DNA from: Rhodospirillaceae bacterium MC!
GTDB taxonomy: Bacteria; Pseudomonadota; Alphaproteobacteria; MC1
Assembly: GCA_002632265.1 (NCBI GenBank)
Contig: NQOV01000007.1
Location: 271,512 to 335,511 of the forward strand
DNA length: 64,000 nt
Direction of reading: 5' to 3'
Shown here: piece by piece, positions 26,242-35,622 of the stretch
How the letters are laid out: each line of letters starts with the position of its first letter
How positions within the stretch are numbered: the stretch's first letter is position 1
The notes under the pieces: generated by a model
What the model was told of the DNA's origin: nothing
Database searches by the model: none
Seen by the model: only the letters and a program-made list of their open reading frames with translations
Translations under genes and position numbers: made by a program

Positions 26242-27978
26242 TTAAATTTTATGAGTGAATAGGAAAAAGATCAACATAACCAGTATCATCGCAATGGGAA
26301 TCACGGCGGTAATTTTAGCATTCCACACGCTACCGCTTACATGGGGTTTGGCTACATTTGTTAGGATTGTATCTAGGATCTTATGGATGTTTTGGATAAT
26401 ACGACGGTTAATATAACGAGATATATTTTCATAGATTGTTATAATTAAAGCTATGATTGTCAACAATCCTTTGGCCCATATCCAATCGAAATCTAGAATT
26501 TCATGATCTTCTTTGGAGCTAAATAACTTAGTGGATTTTAGAACGAAAACAAATATAAATCCTGCAAATGCTAACAACTCTAGAATTTCTACTACGCTAT
26601 GATAATTATAGGCTTTATAGTTCACATCCATATCATAGGGTAAGAAAGAGTAGAAATATTTAGGGAAGATTCCCACTACAAGAGTAACTAAGGCCATAAG
26701 TCCCATTGCTATCTTGATATTTAGTGGGGTTTTTATGGTTTTGAGATCCTTTTCTAGCGGTGCATGGATTACGCCATAAATGAAACGCACTACCACACTA
26801 GCGAAGACGCCAGCTGTTCCTGCTAAGACTAGAATATAAACCCATTGTATTCCCAACTCATTAAGAGCCGATAGCAATAATGCTTTAGAAATAAAGCCCG
26901 ATGTTAAAGGAAACATGGAAATTCCCAAGCCACCAATTAGAGTACAAATGAATTCAAAGGGCATAAAGCGAAAGATTCCCATATTTATGGCCTGCTCGTT
27001 TTTTGAAGATCTTGCAACTAAGCCCATTCCCATATATAAAAGAGCCGAGTAGATTATATTAGCAAAGGCCATAATACACACTGCATTCGCCGATATCTCA
27101 CTCCCTAAGCCAATACATACCACCATGAATCCCGCTTGATTGACGATTAAATAAGATAAAGCCTTGCGTTGATCGGCACATAGGAGAGAATATACCACTC
27201 CATATATGATCATTAACAATCCTAAGTATATTAAAAAGTGTAAGCCTGCAAATAAAATTAGTAGTACATATATGGCAGATTTAGTCATGAATCCCGATAG
27301 GAATACGCTACCGCTTGGACTAGCTACCGTATATGTTTCCGATATCCACCTAGTGAATGGCGGACATCCTGCACTTAAGAGCGTACCTATTAGTATCAAA
27401 ATAGCTCCACAGTCGCCTGAATATACATACTCGGCAAGATCTGTAATTTCTATAGCGTTAGGTGCTTGGGAAAATAAGATAACGCCCATGAACATCACAA
27501 AGCCACCGCATAAATGCAGTAGTAAATATTTCTTGGCTGATTTTCTTGATTCTACTGATCTTTTACTCCATAACAATAGGGTTGAAGATACGGCGATCAA
27601 TTGCCAGTATAGGGATAAAGTAATGAGATCCCCTGAAAACACCACTCCAATCGCCGAGCCTGCCGAGAACATTGCTGATGATACTTCCAAAGGCTTGGCG
27701 TTATCCATAGTATATATGGTTGACATAACTAACATTAAGGCGAAAGCAATGGCAAACATTTTACTAGTTTTTGTTATCTTGAATATGATTAGATCGTGAT
27801 CAAGTAAGGAATATCCTTGTAAATATTCGCCATTAGGTAATAATATCACCCATATGAGCGTTAAAATAGATATCACAACATAAGCCAAACCCAACATAGA
27901 GCGTAAACGGAAATGTACAGGAATAAGAATCCCAGCGATCATTAGCAACCATGCGGGATTAAAGTAAGTTAATGCCAT
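26242..27978 (-). CDS. Mrp-operon antiporter-like membrane subunit (NuoL/M/N, MrpD type), third copy
   Basis: 578 residues, about 14-16 helices, the last gene of the operon. It is related to the proton-conducting NuoL/M/N and MrpD subunits: GSAIGVVFSGDLITLSLYW, CPPFTRWISE, SGFMTKSAIYVLL with the conserved Lys, then DQRKALSYLIVNQAGFM and GGLGISMFPLTSGFISKALLL. The TM5 Glu that other members carry (ELM/EVS/EIL) is Gln126 here (YWQLIAVSS). It has an extra C-terminal extension of roughly 130 residues. Its ATG overlaps the stop of the preceding gene by one base. Confidence 0.85.
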   Translation of the reverse strand: MALTYFNPAWLLMIAGILIPVHFRLRSMLGLAYVVISILTLIWVILLPNGEYLQGYSLLDHDLIIFKITKTSKMFAIAFALMLVMSTIYTMDNAKPLEVSSAMFSAGSAIGVVFSGDLITLSLYWQLIAVSSTLLLWSKRSVESRKSAKKYLLLHLCGGFVMFMGVILFSQAPNAIEITDLAEYVYSGDCGAILILIGTLLSAGCPPFTRWISETYTVASPSGSVFLSGFMTKSAIYVLLILFAGLHFLIYLGLLMIIYGVVYSLLCADQRKALSYLIVNQAGFMVVCIGLGSEISANAVCIMAFANIIYSALLYMGMGLVARSSKNEQAINMGIFRFMPFEFICTLIGGLGISMFPLTSGFISKALLLSALNELGIQWVYILVLAGTAGVFASVVVRFIYGVIHAPLEKDLKTIKTPLNIKIAMGLMALVTLVVGIFPKYFYSFLPYDMDVNYKAYNYHSVVEILELLAFAGFIFVFVLKSTKLFSSKEDHEILDFDWIWAKGLLTIIALIITIYENISRYINRRIIQNIHKILDTILTNVAKPHVSGSVWNAKITAVIPIAMILVMLIFFLFTHKI

Positions 27979-28427
27979 TATTTTTCTCCTTTATACTGAA
28001 ATAGTGTACGAACAACTTGGGTTAATAGGATAATGAAAAGAATTCCACATAAACCGATAACTGACATCATCCCCCATTGATCTTCCACATGGATATCCAC
28101 TTCATGCCTTAAGGATAATTTATCTAAAATAAACAAGATAATTAATATCAAAAAGCCCGTATATTTACAACGTAAAAATGGATGTAATAGGGATTTCATG
28201 AGCTTTGATCCGTAATATTTTGAATCTTCTTTCACATAAGTACGAGCCTCGGCAGATGTTAGATCAGGATCTTGCCACATGTTAGCTTGGAATGATTCGC
28301 CAGTCTTAAGATCATCATCTTGAGTGTTCTTTTTCGGCGATTTAAGATTGATATCCATGGCACTTTTATCAAGAAGAGTTTTATGGGGCTTTTGGGGAAT
28401 GTTTAATATTTTGTTATTATCTGACAT
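27978..28427 (-). CDS. Small membrane protein of the Mrp-type operon, unknown
   Basis: 149 residues, not recognised. The first ~85 are hydrophilic and Lys/Asp-rich, probably disordered; two membrane helices follow (TGFLILIILFILDKL and MMSVIGLCGILFIILLTQVV). It sits three bases after one antiporter subunit gene and overlaps the next by one base, so it is made together with them and may be an accessory subunit. Confidence 0.65.
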   Translation of the reverse strand: MSDNNKILNIPQKPHKTLLDKSAMDINLKSPKKNTQDDDLKTGESFQANMWQDPDLTSAEARTYVKEDSKYYGSKLMKSLLHPFLRCKYTGFLILIILFILDKLSLRHEVDIHVEDQWGMMSVIGLCGILFIILLTQVVRTLFQYKGEK

Positions 28428-28430
28428 TTT

Positions 28431-29948
28431 TTATATCTCCGTTTGTAAAGCATGATTAAGTAAATCAGCTATTTGATATTTATAGCCAAAGAATAAAACA
28501 ATGGCAATAACTGCACTAATGAAAATCGGTGTTAACATTAAGATACTCGCTTCTTTTACCTTAGGCAAGCGTGCGGTAATTTTAGAATCAGCAGGTAAGA
28601 AGAATCCACGATAAATAATTGGCAATAAATATACAGCTGTTAATATGGTTGAAGCTCCAATGGCACATATTCCCACACTGCTACTAAATGTAGATGTTGA
28701 CCAAGCTCCTGAAATCATATACCATTTGCCGATGATCCCAAAGGTTAAAGGTAAACCGATCATCGATAAGCTCGCAATGGTAAAGAGCGAAAATGTAAAG
28801 GGCATTTTGCGACCGATACCGTTAATTTCTGCCAAATATGAACGATCGGCGTTGGAAATAATCGAACCAACAGTAAAAAATAGCGTGATTTTACCGAAAG
28901 CATGTCCTAGCATATGTAGTATCGCACCAAAGATCGCAATGGGCGAACCAACCACAATTCCGATAATCATAAATGATAGTTGGCTAATGGTAGAATAGGC
29001 AAGCATGCGTTTTAAATGATGTTGACGAATGGCAATAATCGAGGCAGTAACAGCGGTAATACTCGCAATTATCACAACAATATGAGCTCCTGCAAGATCT
29101 CTTAAGATATCAAGACCAAAGATATATAAGGAAATCTTAGCTACCACTAAAATACCAGCATTAACAACGGCAATACATGCCTCGAGTACAGAAATCGGTG
29201 TAGGTGCACCCATGGCACTCGGCAACCAACGGTGCATTGGCATCAGTGCATGTTTAGCTGATCCGTATATGAACATTATGAATAGGATACTCATTAGTAG
29301 GGGCGAGCTATCTGCAGGGAAGATCCCGCCTGCTGTGAATTCGCCTGTTGATCCTGTATAGTATATGGTGATCAGTATGGCAGGCAATAACAATCCTGCT
29401 GACGCTCCGACCAAATGAGCCACATAAGAACGCCCTGATTTATAAGCTTTCTCACTTTGACTATGCGTGGCAAGGGGGAAAGTGGAAATTGATAGGATCT
29501 CGTAAAATACAAATATGGTTAATAAGTTACCAGCAAAGGCCATGCCGATACCTGCAGAAATGGCAATGGCCATAAAGCCAAACATCGCCGTTTGATTTTG
29601 CGAATCGTGATTTCTGAAATAGCTTGTACCAAACAAGATATTTAAGAACCACAATAGGGAGATCATACACGAGAAAATCACACCTAAAGGTTCAACAACA
29701 AAATGGAAGGGAATGCTACTGTTAAAGCTTGCGATCTCTATGGTAGGCACGGCGTCTTCTATCACGGCTATAGCCACTAAGATATTAAAAATAAATGTTG
29801 ATATCGCTCCCAAGCAACCAACGATTTCACGCAAGTTAGGGCTTTTCTTACCAATGATAAATATTAAGCATGCAACTATGATCGGTTGACAAAATGCTAA
29901 TATGGTAATGGCGTGCAAATGATTAAATATGAATTGAGTATGTGTCAT
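28431..29948 (-). CDS. Mrp-operon antiporter-like subunit (MrpD/NuoM type), second copy
   Basis: 505 residues, about 14 helices. It has the family TM5 Glu (E150 in FVFYEILSIS), the loop KHALMPMHRWLPSAMGAPTP, VLEACIAVVNAGILVVAKIS with the conserved Lys, HHLKRMLAYSTISQLSFM, and PLTFGIIGKWYM. It is probably a proton-moving subunit of the complex encoded by this operon. The gene starts 18 bases after mrpD. Confidence 0.88.
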   Translation of the reverse strand: MTHTQFIFNHLHAITILAFCQPIIVACLIFIIGKKSPNLREIVGCLGAISTFIFNILVAIAVIEDAVPTIEIASFNSSIPFHFVVEPLGVIFSCMISLLWFLNILFGTSYFRNHDSQNQTAMFGFMAIAISAGIGMAFAGNLLTIFVFYEILSISTFPLATHSQSEKAYKSGRSYVAHLVGASAGLLLPAILITIYYTGSTGEFTAGGIFPADSSPLLMSILFIMFIYGSAKHALMPMHRWLPSAMGAPTPISVLEACIAVVNAGILVVAKISLYIFGLDILRDLAGAHIVVIIASITAVTASIIAIRQHHLKRMLAYSTISQLSFMIIGIVVGSPIAIFGAILHMLGHAFGKITLFFTVGSIISNADRSYLAEINGIGRKMPFTFSLFTIASLSMIGLPLTFGIIGKWYMISGAWSTSTFSSSVGICAIGASTILTAVYLLPIIYRGFFLPADSKITARLPKVKEASILMLTPIFISAVIAIVLFFGYKYQIADLLNHALQTEI

Positions 29949-29966
29949 GTTTTTGTATCCTATTCC

Positions 29967-31508
29967 TTAATTGCCAAGTATCATAATAGATGCGTGCATG
30001 GCCATATCGTGCATGATGTATGAGTTAAACCCAAGAACAATCACAAGTACAGACATAACAATAATCGGTAATTTGATCATGATTGGTAATTTACGTTTAA
30101 TGGAAAAATCTTGTAAATGCCCTGTGTTTTCTTCTGGTATTTCAAAGATCAACGCTTTAGTGAAATTCCAACTATAACCCACTGCCAACAACGAGCCTAT
30201 AATAATGATCACGACAATATCCCATCTGTGAGATTCCATAGAGGCTTGAAGAAGTGTCCATTTACTGACAAACCCTGAAGTGCCAGGCATACCGAACAAT
30301 GAGATTACCGATATCAACAATCCCACCGCAGGCACAGGCGATTTCCAAGCGATACCAGCTAAAGCACGTGGTTGCAAATTAATTTTTTTGATCTGCCAAC
30401 ATACCGCAAGAACCGACATGAAAGCTAAGGATTTCGCCAAGCCGTGGGCAAACATGTGCATAAAGCTTGCTTGTAAACCAAGTTGGGTCGTTAGGCTGAT
30501 ACCTAAAGCAATGAATCCTAGCTGACTAAGAGAAGACCAAGCCAAACCCGCACGGATGTATTTAGCACGAATGGCAACAAATCCGCCAATAATTACACTA
30601 AGAGTTCCGATAACATACATTAAGGTATTACCATGGAAATCTATGAATAATCTCACACCGAATAGGCTTAGAGTTAGGCGTAGCAAGGCATAAATGGGAA
30701 CTTTACTACTAATCCCGCCTAAAAATGGCAGAGATGACGCAGGTTCGGAACTATAAACATTAATTGTACGAGAATGTAGCGGATACCATGCAACTTTCAA
30801 GACCCAACCAACAATAATAAGAGCAAAGCCCAATTCAATACCTGAATTACTGTATACATCTTGAACCTGTAGGAGTTGACGCATGTCATCCATGTTTAAT
30901 GTTCCTGTTAGAGCGTAAAGATAACCCAAACCTAAAACATAACAGGTGGCCGCTATTGTTCCTAAGACTAGATAGTTAAAGGCAGAAAGTTGGGCTTTTC
31001 TTTCGTTCGATAAGCCAACCATAATATAGGTAGCCAGAGATGAAACTTCGGTAAATACGTAAATATTAAAGAGATCGTTGGTAATTATCATCCCATTAAA
31101 GCCACCTAATACCAGCATTTGGCAGGCACTATAAAAGCGAGAGCGTTCGGGCATGATGTCGAAATGCAGATAATCACGTGTACGGAAAATATCCACTACC
31201 GCCACTAAATTCACAAGTAAGAGAACGATACCTGTAGCGGTATCATAACCCAAGCCGATACCAATGGGAATTTTCCATCCGCCGACATTATAGCGTATGG
31301 CGTGATCCATAGGTAATTTAATAACGATCGTTAACACAAGAGCAAAAACAAAAACAGTTATAATCGTAGAAATAGCCCATATTACATTACGTTTAGATTG
31401 TAAAATAATCAAAAGAGCTGTTAAAATAGGTACGACAATCGGCAAAACCAATAGATCTTTAGCCGTGATCATAGTATGAAGAGTATGAATCGAATAGAGA
31501 GAATTCAT
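29967..31508 (-). CDS. mnhD: Cation/proton antiporter subunit D (MrpD/MnhD)
   Basis: 513 residues, about 14 helices. E154 (IYVFTEVSSLATYI), LKVAWYPLHSRTINVYSSEPASSLPFL, Lys in SKVPIYALLRL, IRAGLAWSSLSQLGFIALG and MPGTSGFVSKWTLL are the standard MrpD/NuoM features. It follows mnhC with no gap, the canonical C-D order of Mrp operons. It moves Na+ or K+ against protons as part of a multi-subunit complex. Confidence 0.92.
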   Translation of the reverse strand: MNSLYSIHTLHTMITAKDLLVLPIVVPILTALLIILQSKRNVIWAISTIITVFVFALVLTIVIKLPMDHAIRYNVGGWKIPIGIGLGYDTATGIVLLLVNLVAVVDIFRTRDYLHFDIMPERSRFYSACQMLVLGGFNGMIITNDLFNIYVFTEVSSLATYIMVGLSNERKAQLSAFNYLVLGTIAATCYVLGLGYLYALTGTLNMDDMRQLLQVQDVYSNSGIELGFALIIVGWVLKVAWYPLHSRTINVYSSEPASSLPFLGGISSKVPIYALLRLTLSLFGVRLFIDFHGNTLMYVIGTLSVIIGGFVAIRAKYIRAGLAWSSLSQLGFIALGISLTTQLGLQASFMHMFAHGLAKSLAFMSVLAVCWQIKKINLQPRALAGIAWKSPVPAVGLLISVISLFGMPGTSGFVSKWTLLQASMESHRWDIVVIIIIGSLLAVGYSWNFTKALIFEIPEENTGHLQDFSIKRKLPIMIKLPIIVMSVLVIVLGFNSYIMHDMAMHASIMILGN

Positions 31509-32201
31509 TTATTTACCTCCTTTGTTATTTGGGGAATCAGTGGCAGAAGAAGACGTGTTATTATTTTCATTATCTTCGCTAGAGTCTTTACTAGAGTCTT
31601 CGCTGGTAGAATCTTCGCTAGAATCTTCACTGATAGAATCTTCGCTTGGTTCGGCATGGAAACCACCGTCAAAGCCGTCATTTAGATTATCAGTGTGATG
31701 TATATCTTGCTCTTTACGAGCTTGTTCTTCTTGATATTCTTTAAATAGGCGTTCTTTAATGTCTTCCTTAGTTTCTTCCACCTCATCATAGGGAACGAAA
31801 GGTTGGAGATTATCATTGTTGACCAATTCGTCGATCTCATCGGCTTCGATTGTGCCGAAAGCTTGATAGATACGCAACATTAAAGCCAAACCAACCGCAG
31901 TGGTAGCCACACCAACCACAATGGCGGTAAGCATTAGCACATGGGGGATTGGGTTATCGAATTTATTTTGGAGATCTTGATTGCCCATATCTCGCAGGAT
32001 TGGAGCAGTACCATGGGGGATTTTTGCCAAAGCCACATAGAATATAATTACTGCAGTTTGGAAAATACTCAAACCAATCAGCTTTTTAATCAGATTCGGC
32101 GACGCTAGAATAATATATAAACCCACAAAGAATAAAAAGGCAGTAACATAATAATTCCAACTAGACGCCCATACGTTTACCATAGTCTCTATATTTTTCA
32201 T
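31509..32201 (-). CDS. mnhC: Cation/proton antiporter subunit C (MrpC/MnhC) with acidic tail
   Basis: 230 residues. The first ~115 are the NuoK-like MrpC fold: three helices with LIKKLIGLSIFQTAVIIFYV and NPIPHVLMLTAIVVGVATTA. The usual family length is about 110-125. The rest is a hydrophilic tail, first Glu/Lys-rich (EVEETKEDIKERLFKEYQEE), then a repetitive Ser/Glu/Asp run (SEDSSEDSTSEDSSKDSS) and an Asn/Ser end. The tail is probably cytosolic and disordered; the DNA beneath it repeats and varies. Confidence 0.9.
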   Translation of the reverse strand: MKNIETMVNVWASSWNYYVTAFLFFVGLYIILASPNLIKKLIGLSIFQTAVIIFYVALAKIPHGTAPILRDMGNQDLQNKFDNPIPHVLMLTAIVVGVATTAVGLALMLRIYQAFGTIEADEIDELVNNDNLQPFVPYDEVEETKEDIKERLFKEYQEEQARKEQDIHHTDNLNDGFDGGFHAEPSEDSISEDSSEDSTSEDSSKDSSEDNENNNTSSSATDSPNNKGGK

Positions 32202-32202
32202 T

Positions 32203-33318
32203 TTAGTGATCCTTTTTACCGTGTTCTGTTAAGTATTCCAAGAAATCCTCTTCCATATCATTGCTAAGTAGATCTTTTTGCACTTGTATATTATCTTTAG
32301 GCGAGATAACCCCTGCTAATGGAGCAATATAACGCACGCTAGGATCAAAGAAATAGATAAAGAAGACAGTCATTGCCGAACAAACCGCAAAGCCTACACC
32401 CATTTCCACTAGGTTGATCCCCAATTCTTGCCCATGATGATTATGAATCAAAGAGTAATAATCTAAGAAATTATATTGTAACAACCAAGCAAGCACACCC
32501 GTTCCCACATAAAATAAGATACCAACACTTAACATAATACGTAATATGGCAGGCTTGAAAGCTCGTTTGGAATCCTTTGTGCCGTGAGTTAGAGCGTATG
32601 TTGTTAAAGACGCCGAGAAAATTACCCCTGCTTGGAAACCACCACCAGGACCAAAATCCCCATGGAACTGCACATAAAAAGCATATAGCATTAATAAAGG
32701 AAGCATGATTTTACCTGCAATACGCAAGATAAGATTATTTTTATCATCTAGATAATCAACGCTTAATACTGGCTCGTTAGGATATTTATCATAAGAGTTT
32801 GTTAATAAAGACATAACTCCCATTGATGCAGTAAAGATCACCGTTGTTTCTCCCATGGTATCATAACCACGATAGCTCGCAAGGATTGATGTTACATAGT
32901 TCGGCACGCCTGTATCTTCGCCAGAATGTGCTAAGTAAAATGGTTCAACGTGCATTTGAATTGGGTTAGTAAAGCCCCCAAATAATGGCATGTCAGATGA
33001 AAGATTAAACCATATGATGATCACAACAAAGACAATAGCCAATGGTATGGGTTTCAAGAGTTTACGCTTTTTTACCTTGTTGGTGGTTTCTTTTACCGCC
33101 AGTAAAAGCAAGATTGTACCGATACCATAACCCACGGCAATTTCCGTAATCGCCACATCAACGGCATTACTCATAGTATAGAAACCGACCATACACATGG
33201 AAAATCCACCCATTAGTAAAACCCAAGTGGTGGCACTATTGGTATAGATAACCGCCACAGTAAGCACACATAATAAGGTTGTATATAAAAGATCCATAAC
33301 TTCAGTTGTAAAAAACAT
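32203..33318 (-). CDS. Fused MbhD-MbhE-MnhB subunit of the antiporter (DUF4040 + MnhB)
   Basis: 371 residues. Residues ~5-85 match the MbhD/DUF4040 part found at the C-terminal side of MrpA (VDVAITEIAVGYGIGTILLLLA). Around 150-180, YRGYDTMGETTVIFTASMGV is MbhE-like. From about 205 on is MnhB (MLPLLMLYAFYVQFHGDFGPGGGFQAGVIF). In standard Mrp operons the first two belong to MrpA and the third is MrpB, so this gene joins them without the NuoL-like part of MrpA. One base separates it from mnhC. Confidence 0.88.
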   Translation of the reverse strand: MFFTTEVMDLLYTTLLCVLTVAVIYTNSATTWVLLMGGFSMCMVGFYTMSNAVDVAITEIAVGYGIGTILLLLAVKETTNKVKKRKLLKPIPLAIVFVVIIIWFNLSSDMPLFGGFTNPIQMHVEPFYLAHSGEDTGVPNYVTSILASYRGYDTMGETTVIFTASMGVMSLLTNSYDKYPNEPVLSVDYLDDKNNLILRIAGKIMLPLLMLYAFYVQFHGDFGPGGGFQAGVIFSASLTTYALTHGTKDSKRAFKPAILRIMLSVGILFYVGTGVLAWLLQYNFLDYYSLIHNHHGQELGINLVEMGVGFAVCSAMTVFFIYFFDPSVRYIAPLAGVISPKDNIQVQKDLLSNDMEEDFLEYLTEHGKKDH

Positions 33319-33320
33319 TT

Positions 33321-33782
33321 TTAGATCTCCATTTCTGTTTGAATAGTTGGGGGAACGCTGTCATTGTCATTATTATTGTCATTATCATTATTAGATTTAT
33401 TAGATTTATTAGCGTTATTATCTTGATCTTTAGTGCCTGCATTCCCTTTATTAGTACCTGCGAAAAGATCATCATCTTGTTTTTTAGGAGTGGGATTAAA
33501 ACCGCCTTTTATGGCTGTTTTAATTGTCAAGTGGCCGTTAATTGCACTGGCGAACCATAACAGAGCTACAATAAAGACGATCTTAAACAAGTTAATGTTA
33601 AAACCCGTATGACAAGCCATGGCAATGAACATAAATAATGCTCCTGCCGTATCGATCAGACTCAAAGCATGTGCCTTAGTGAAAGCGTCAGGAAAACGCC
33701 ATGCCCCTACCACTGCAGTAAGTAGCAAGATCACACCTATGACCATTGATATCCACGATATTATATTTAAAACCATATCCAT
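33321..33782 (-). CDS. mnhG: Cation/proton antiporter subunit G (MrpG/MnhG) with Asn-rich tail
   Basis: About 153 residues from the chosen ATG at 33782, one base after the mrpF stop. An upstream in-frame ATG at 33824 would overlap mrpF by 41 bases. The core is the normal three-helix MrpG (WISMVIGVILLLTAVVGAWRFPDAFTKAHALSLIDTAGAL, in parts). The C-terminus carries a 45-residue hydrophilic tail rich in Asn, Asp, Lys (KSNKSNNDNDNNNDNDS). Family members are usually 100-125 residues. Confidence 0.9.
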   Translation of the reverse strand: MDMVLNIISWISMVIGVILLLTAVVGAWRFPDAFTKAHALSLIDTAGALFMFIAMACHTGFNINLFKIVFIVALLWFASAINGHLTIKTAIKGGFNPTPKKQDDDLFAGTNKGNAGTKDQDNNANKSNKSNNDNDNNNDNDSVPPTIQTEMEI

Positions 33783-33783
33783 A

Positions 33784-34077
33784 TTAATCTTCTTCTTTCC
33801 TATTCTGATCCTTATTAACCACAAAATGTCTGATTAATTGGTTAAAGGCAAGCATGCCAACAATCGACAATACACATATGGTCAAGGAATTATCCAAGAA
33901 ATCAGGACGCCCAGTCCAATAACCATGAATAGCGATAAATAAAACGCTAACCGTACCCAATGTATTGACTAATATTATACGCTCCATGATATTTTTAGCA
34001 CGCAATAACATTATCACAAATGCTAGAAATGCTATTAATATGGCGTATAAACCAAAGGTAAAAACTGTAAAATTCAT
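33784..34077 (-). CDS. mnhF: Cation/proton antiporter subunit F (MrpF/MnhF)
   Basis: 97 residues, three helices, typical size. RAKNIMERIILVNTLGTVSVLF and a short charged C-terminus fit MrpF. It lies four bases after mnhE and directly before mnhG, the standard E-F-G order. Required for assembly of the antiporter complex in studied systems. Confidence 0.88.
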   Translation of the reverse strand: MNFTVFTFGLYAILIAFLAFVIMLLRAKNIMERIILVNTLGTVSVLFIAIHGYWTGRPDFLDNSLTICVLSIVGMLAFNQLIRHFVVNKDQNRKEED

Positions 34078-34081
34078 CTCT

Positions 34082-34555
34082 TTATATATCCTTATGTATT
34101 TTGGTTACACGTGCGTCCATAGATCCATCTTCAAGATCCTTAGCTCCGTCGCTTGTGATAGCGTATATTTGAAAAGTACCCACTTGGGCATCAATGGTAG
34201 TAGTGCCTGGGGTAAAAGTAATGGAATTAGCATAGATAAAAGCTCCTGTTGTGGTCTTTTGTGTGCTTTTTACTGTCTTTACAGTGGGCGAAAGATCTAT
34301 TTTTACTTTCCATACTTCCTTAAATACGCCAAAATTAGCCAGTAACATTTCTTTTATTATGTAAGGCAAGTATAAAATCATCCCTAAAAGGAATTTAGTT
34401 TGAACTATTTCCTTATCAAAAGCGTTGAAATAAATGGCGAAAGCTACCGTAATTGCTATGGATATCACACCTAAAATCAAGATATGAGTTTCCCAATGTC
34501 CTGAAAGCATGATCCATATTAATACAAGAATTATGACTTTCCATATGTGTTTCAT
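34082..34555 (-). CDS. mnhE: Cation/proton antiporter subunit E (MrpE/MnhE)
   Basis: 157 residues, first gene of the operon. Two or three helices, then the conserved soluble part: LLANFGVFKEVWKVKIDLSP, ANSITFTPGTTTIDAQVGTFQIYAI. These are the usual MrpE sequences. The 140-base region upstream is extremely AT-rich with several possible -10 boxes but no single convincing promoter. Confidence 0.92.
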   Translation of the reverse strand: MKHIWKVIILVLIWIMLSGHWETHILILGVISIAITVAFAIYFNAFDKEIVQTKFLLGMILYLPYIIKEMLLANFGVFKEVWKVKIDLSPTVKTVKSTQKTTTGAFIYANSITFTPGTTTIDAQVGTFQIYAITSDGAKDLEDGSMDARVTKIHKDI

Positions 34556-34696
34556 AAGGTCAACCTTTCATGTTTTTAATCTGTATATTGTTTATGTATA
34601 AAGATTATATTATATCATATAATTTAATAAAATATAGTAACATAATTTTTAATAAAACACAATAAGAAAAACAATATATATAAAAGATTCCGTATT

Positions 34697-35440
34697 TTAG
34701 AAATTTTTACAATGTATTAAAAACTCCATATTACCACTAGCTCCTTTTATAGGACTCTGAATTATTTGGATAATATTCCACCCATTATCTTCGAACCATT
34801 TAATTACTTTACTTTTAGCTTTCTCATGTAAATTCGAATCTTTAACAATTCCATTCTTATTTATATCCTTTTTAGATAGCTCGAATTGTGGTTTTATCAA
34901 AGCGATAACATTACAATGTTTACTAGCAAACCTTAAAGGTTCGGCTAAAACCTTGGTAAGACTTATAAAACTAGCGTCGCATACAATGATCTCAAGATCT
35001 TCATTAATATGTTCGGATGTTACATGGCGAGCATTTAAGCGTTCTAAATTTATTACTTTTTTGTTGGCTTTGATCTTCTCATGTAATTGATCATGACCAC
35101 AATCTATGGCGAAGATTTTTTTGATGTCATTTTTCAACAAGACATGAGAAAATCCTCCTGTTGACGCTCCCACATCACAAGCGATCTTACCCTTAACATC
35201 CACCTTAAACACTTCCAAGGCTTTTTCCAATTTAACCCCACCACGAGAAACCCAATCATGAGTTGTGCTGATGAGTTCAACCTTATTATGACTGGAAACC
35301 TTAAAAGACGGCTTAGTTATAATCTTGCCATTTACCTTAACTAGCGATTCCTTTATGTGCGATCTCGCTCTTGTTCTACTTTCTAAGATATTAGCTTGCA
35401 CAAGATAAATATCTAGCCTTATTAATAGATTATCGTTCAT
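34697..35440 (-). CDS. tlyA: TlyA-family rRNA methyltransferase / hemolysin-like protein
   Basis: 247 residues. An N-terminal S4 RNA-binding domain (RLDIYLVQANILESRTRARSH...VNGKIITKPS) is followed by an FtsJ-like Rossmann methyltransferase: DWVSRGGVKLEKAL, the SAM motif DVGASTGGFSHVLL, ECDASF-like VCDASFISL and IKPQFE. TlyA proteins 2'-O-methylate rRNA. Hemolysin is a historic name. It is transcribed away from the decarboxylase gene. Confidence 0.92.
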   Translation of the reverse strand: MNDNLLIRLDIYLVQANILESRTRARSHIKESLVKVNGKIITKPSFKVSSHNKVELISTTHDWVSRGGVKLEKALEVFKVDVKGKIACDVGASTGGFSHVLLKNDIKKIFAIDCGHDQLHEKIKANKKVINLERLNARHVTSEHINEDLEIIVCDASFISLTKVLAEPLRFASKHCNVIALIKPQFELSKKDINKNGIVKDSNLHEKAKSKVIKWFEDNGWNIIQIIQSPIKGASGNMEFLIHCKNF

Positions 35441-35622
35441 GTTATCATTCGTATTATAGTTCTTAATTATCGTTCATATTGTTATTCTAGCATATGTAAA
35501 AGTAATTAGATAGTTAATTTTTTTCTGTTGAAAATAATACATAATAGGATCATATATATAAAGTTAAGGTTGGAACAAACAGCCTAAGTTATATTATAAG
35601 AAAGCAAAAAAAGGGGTTTTAG

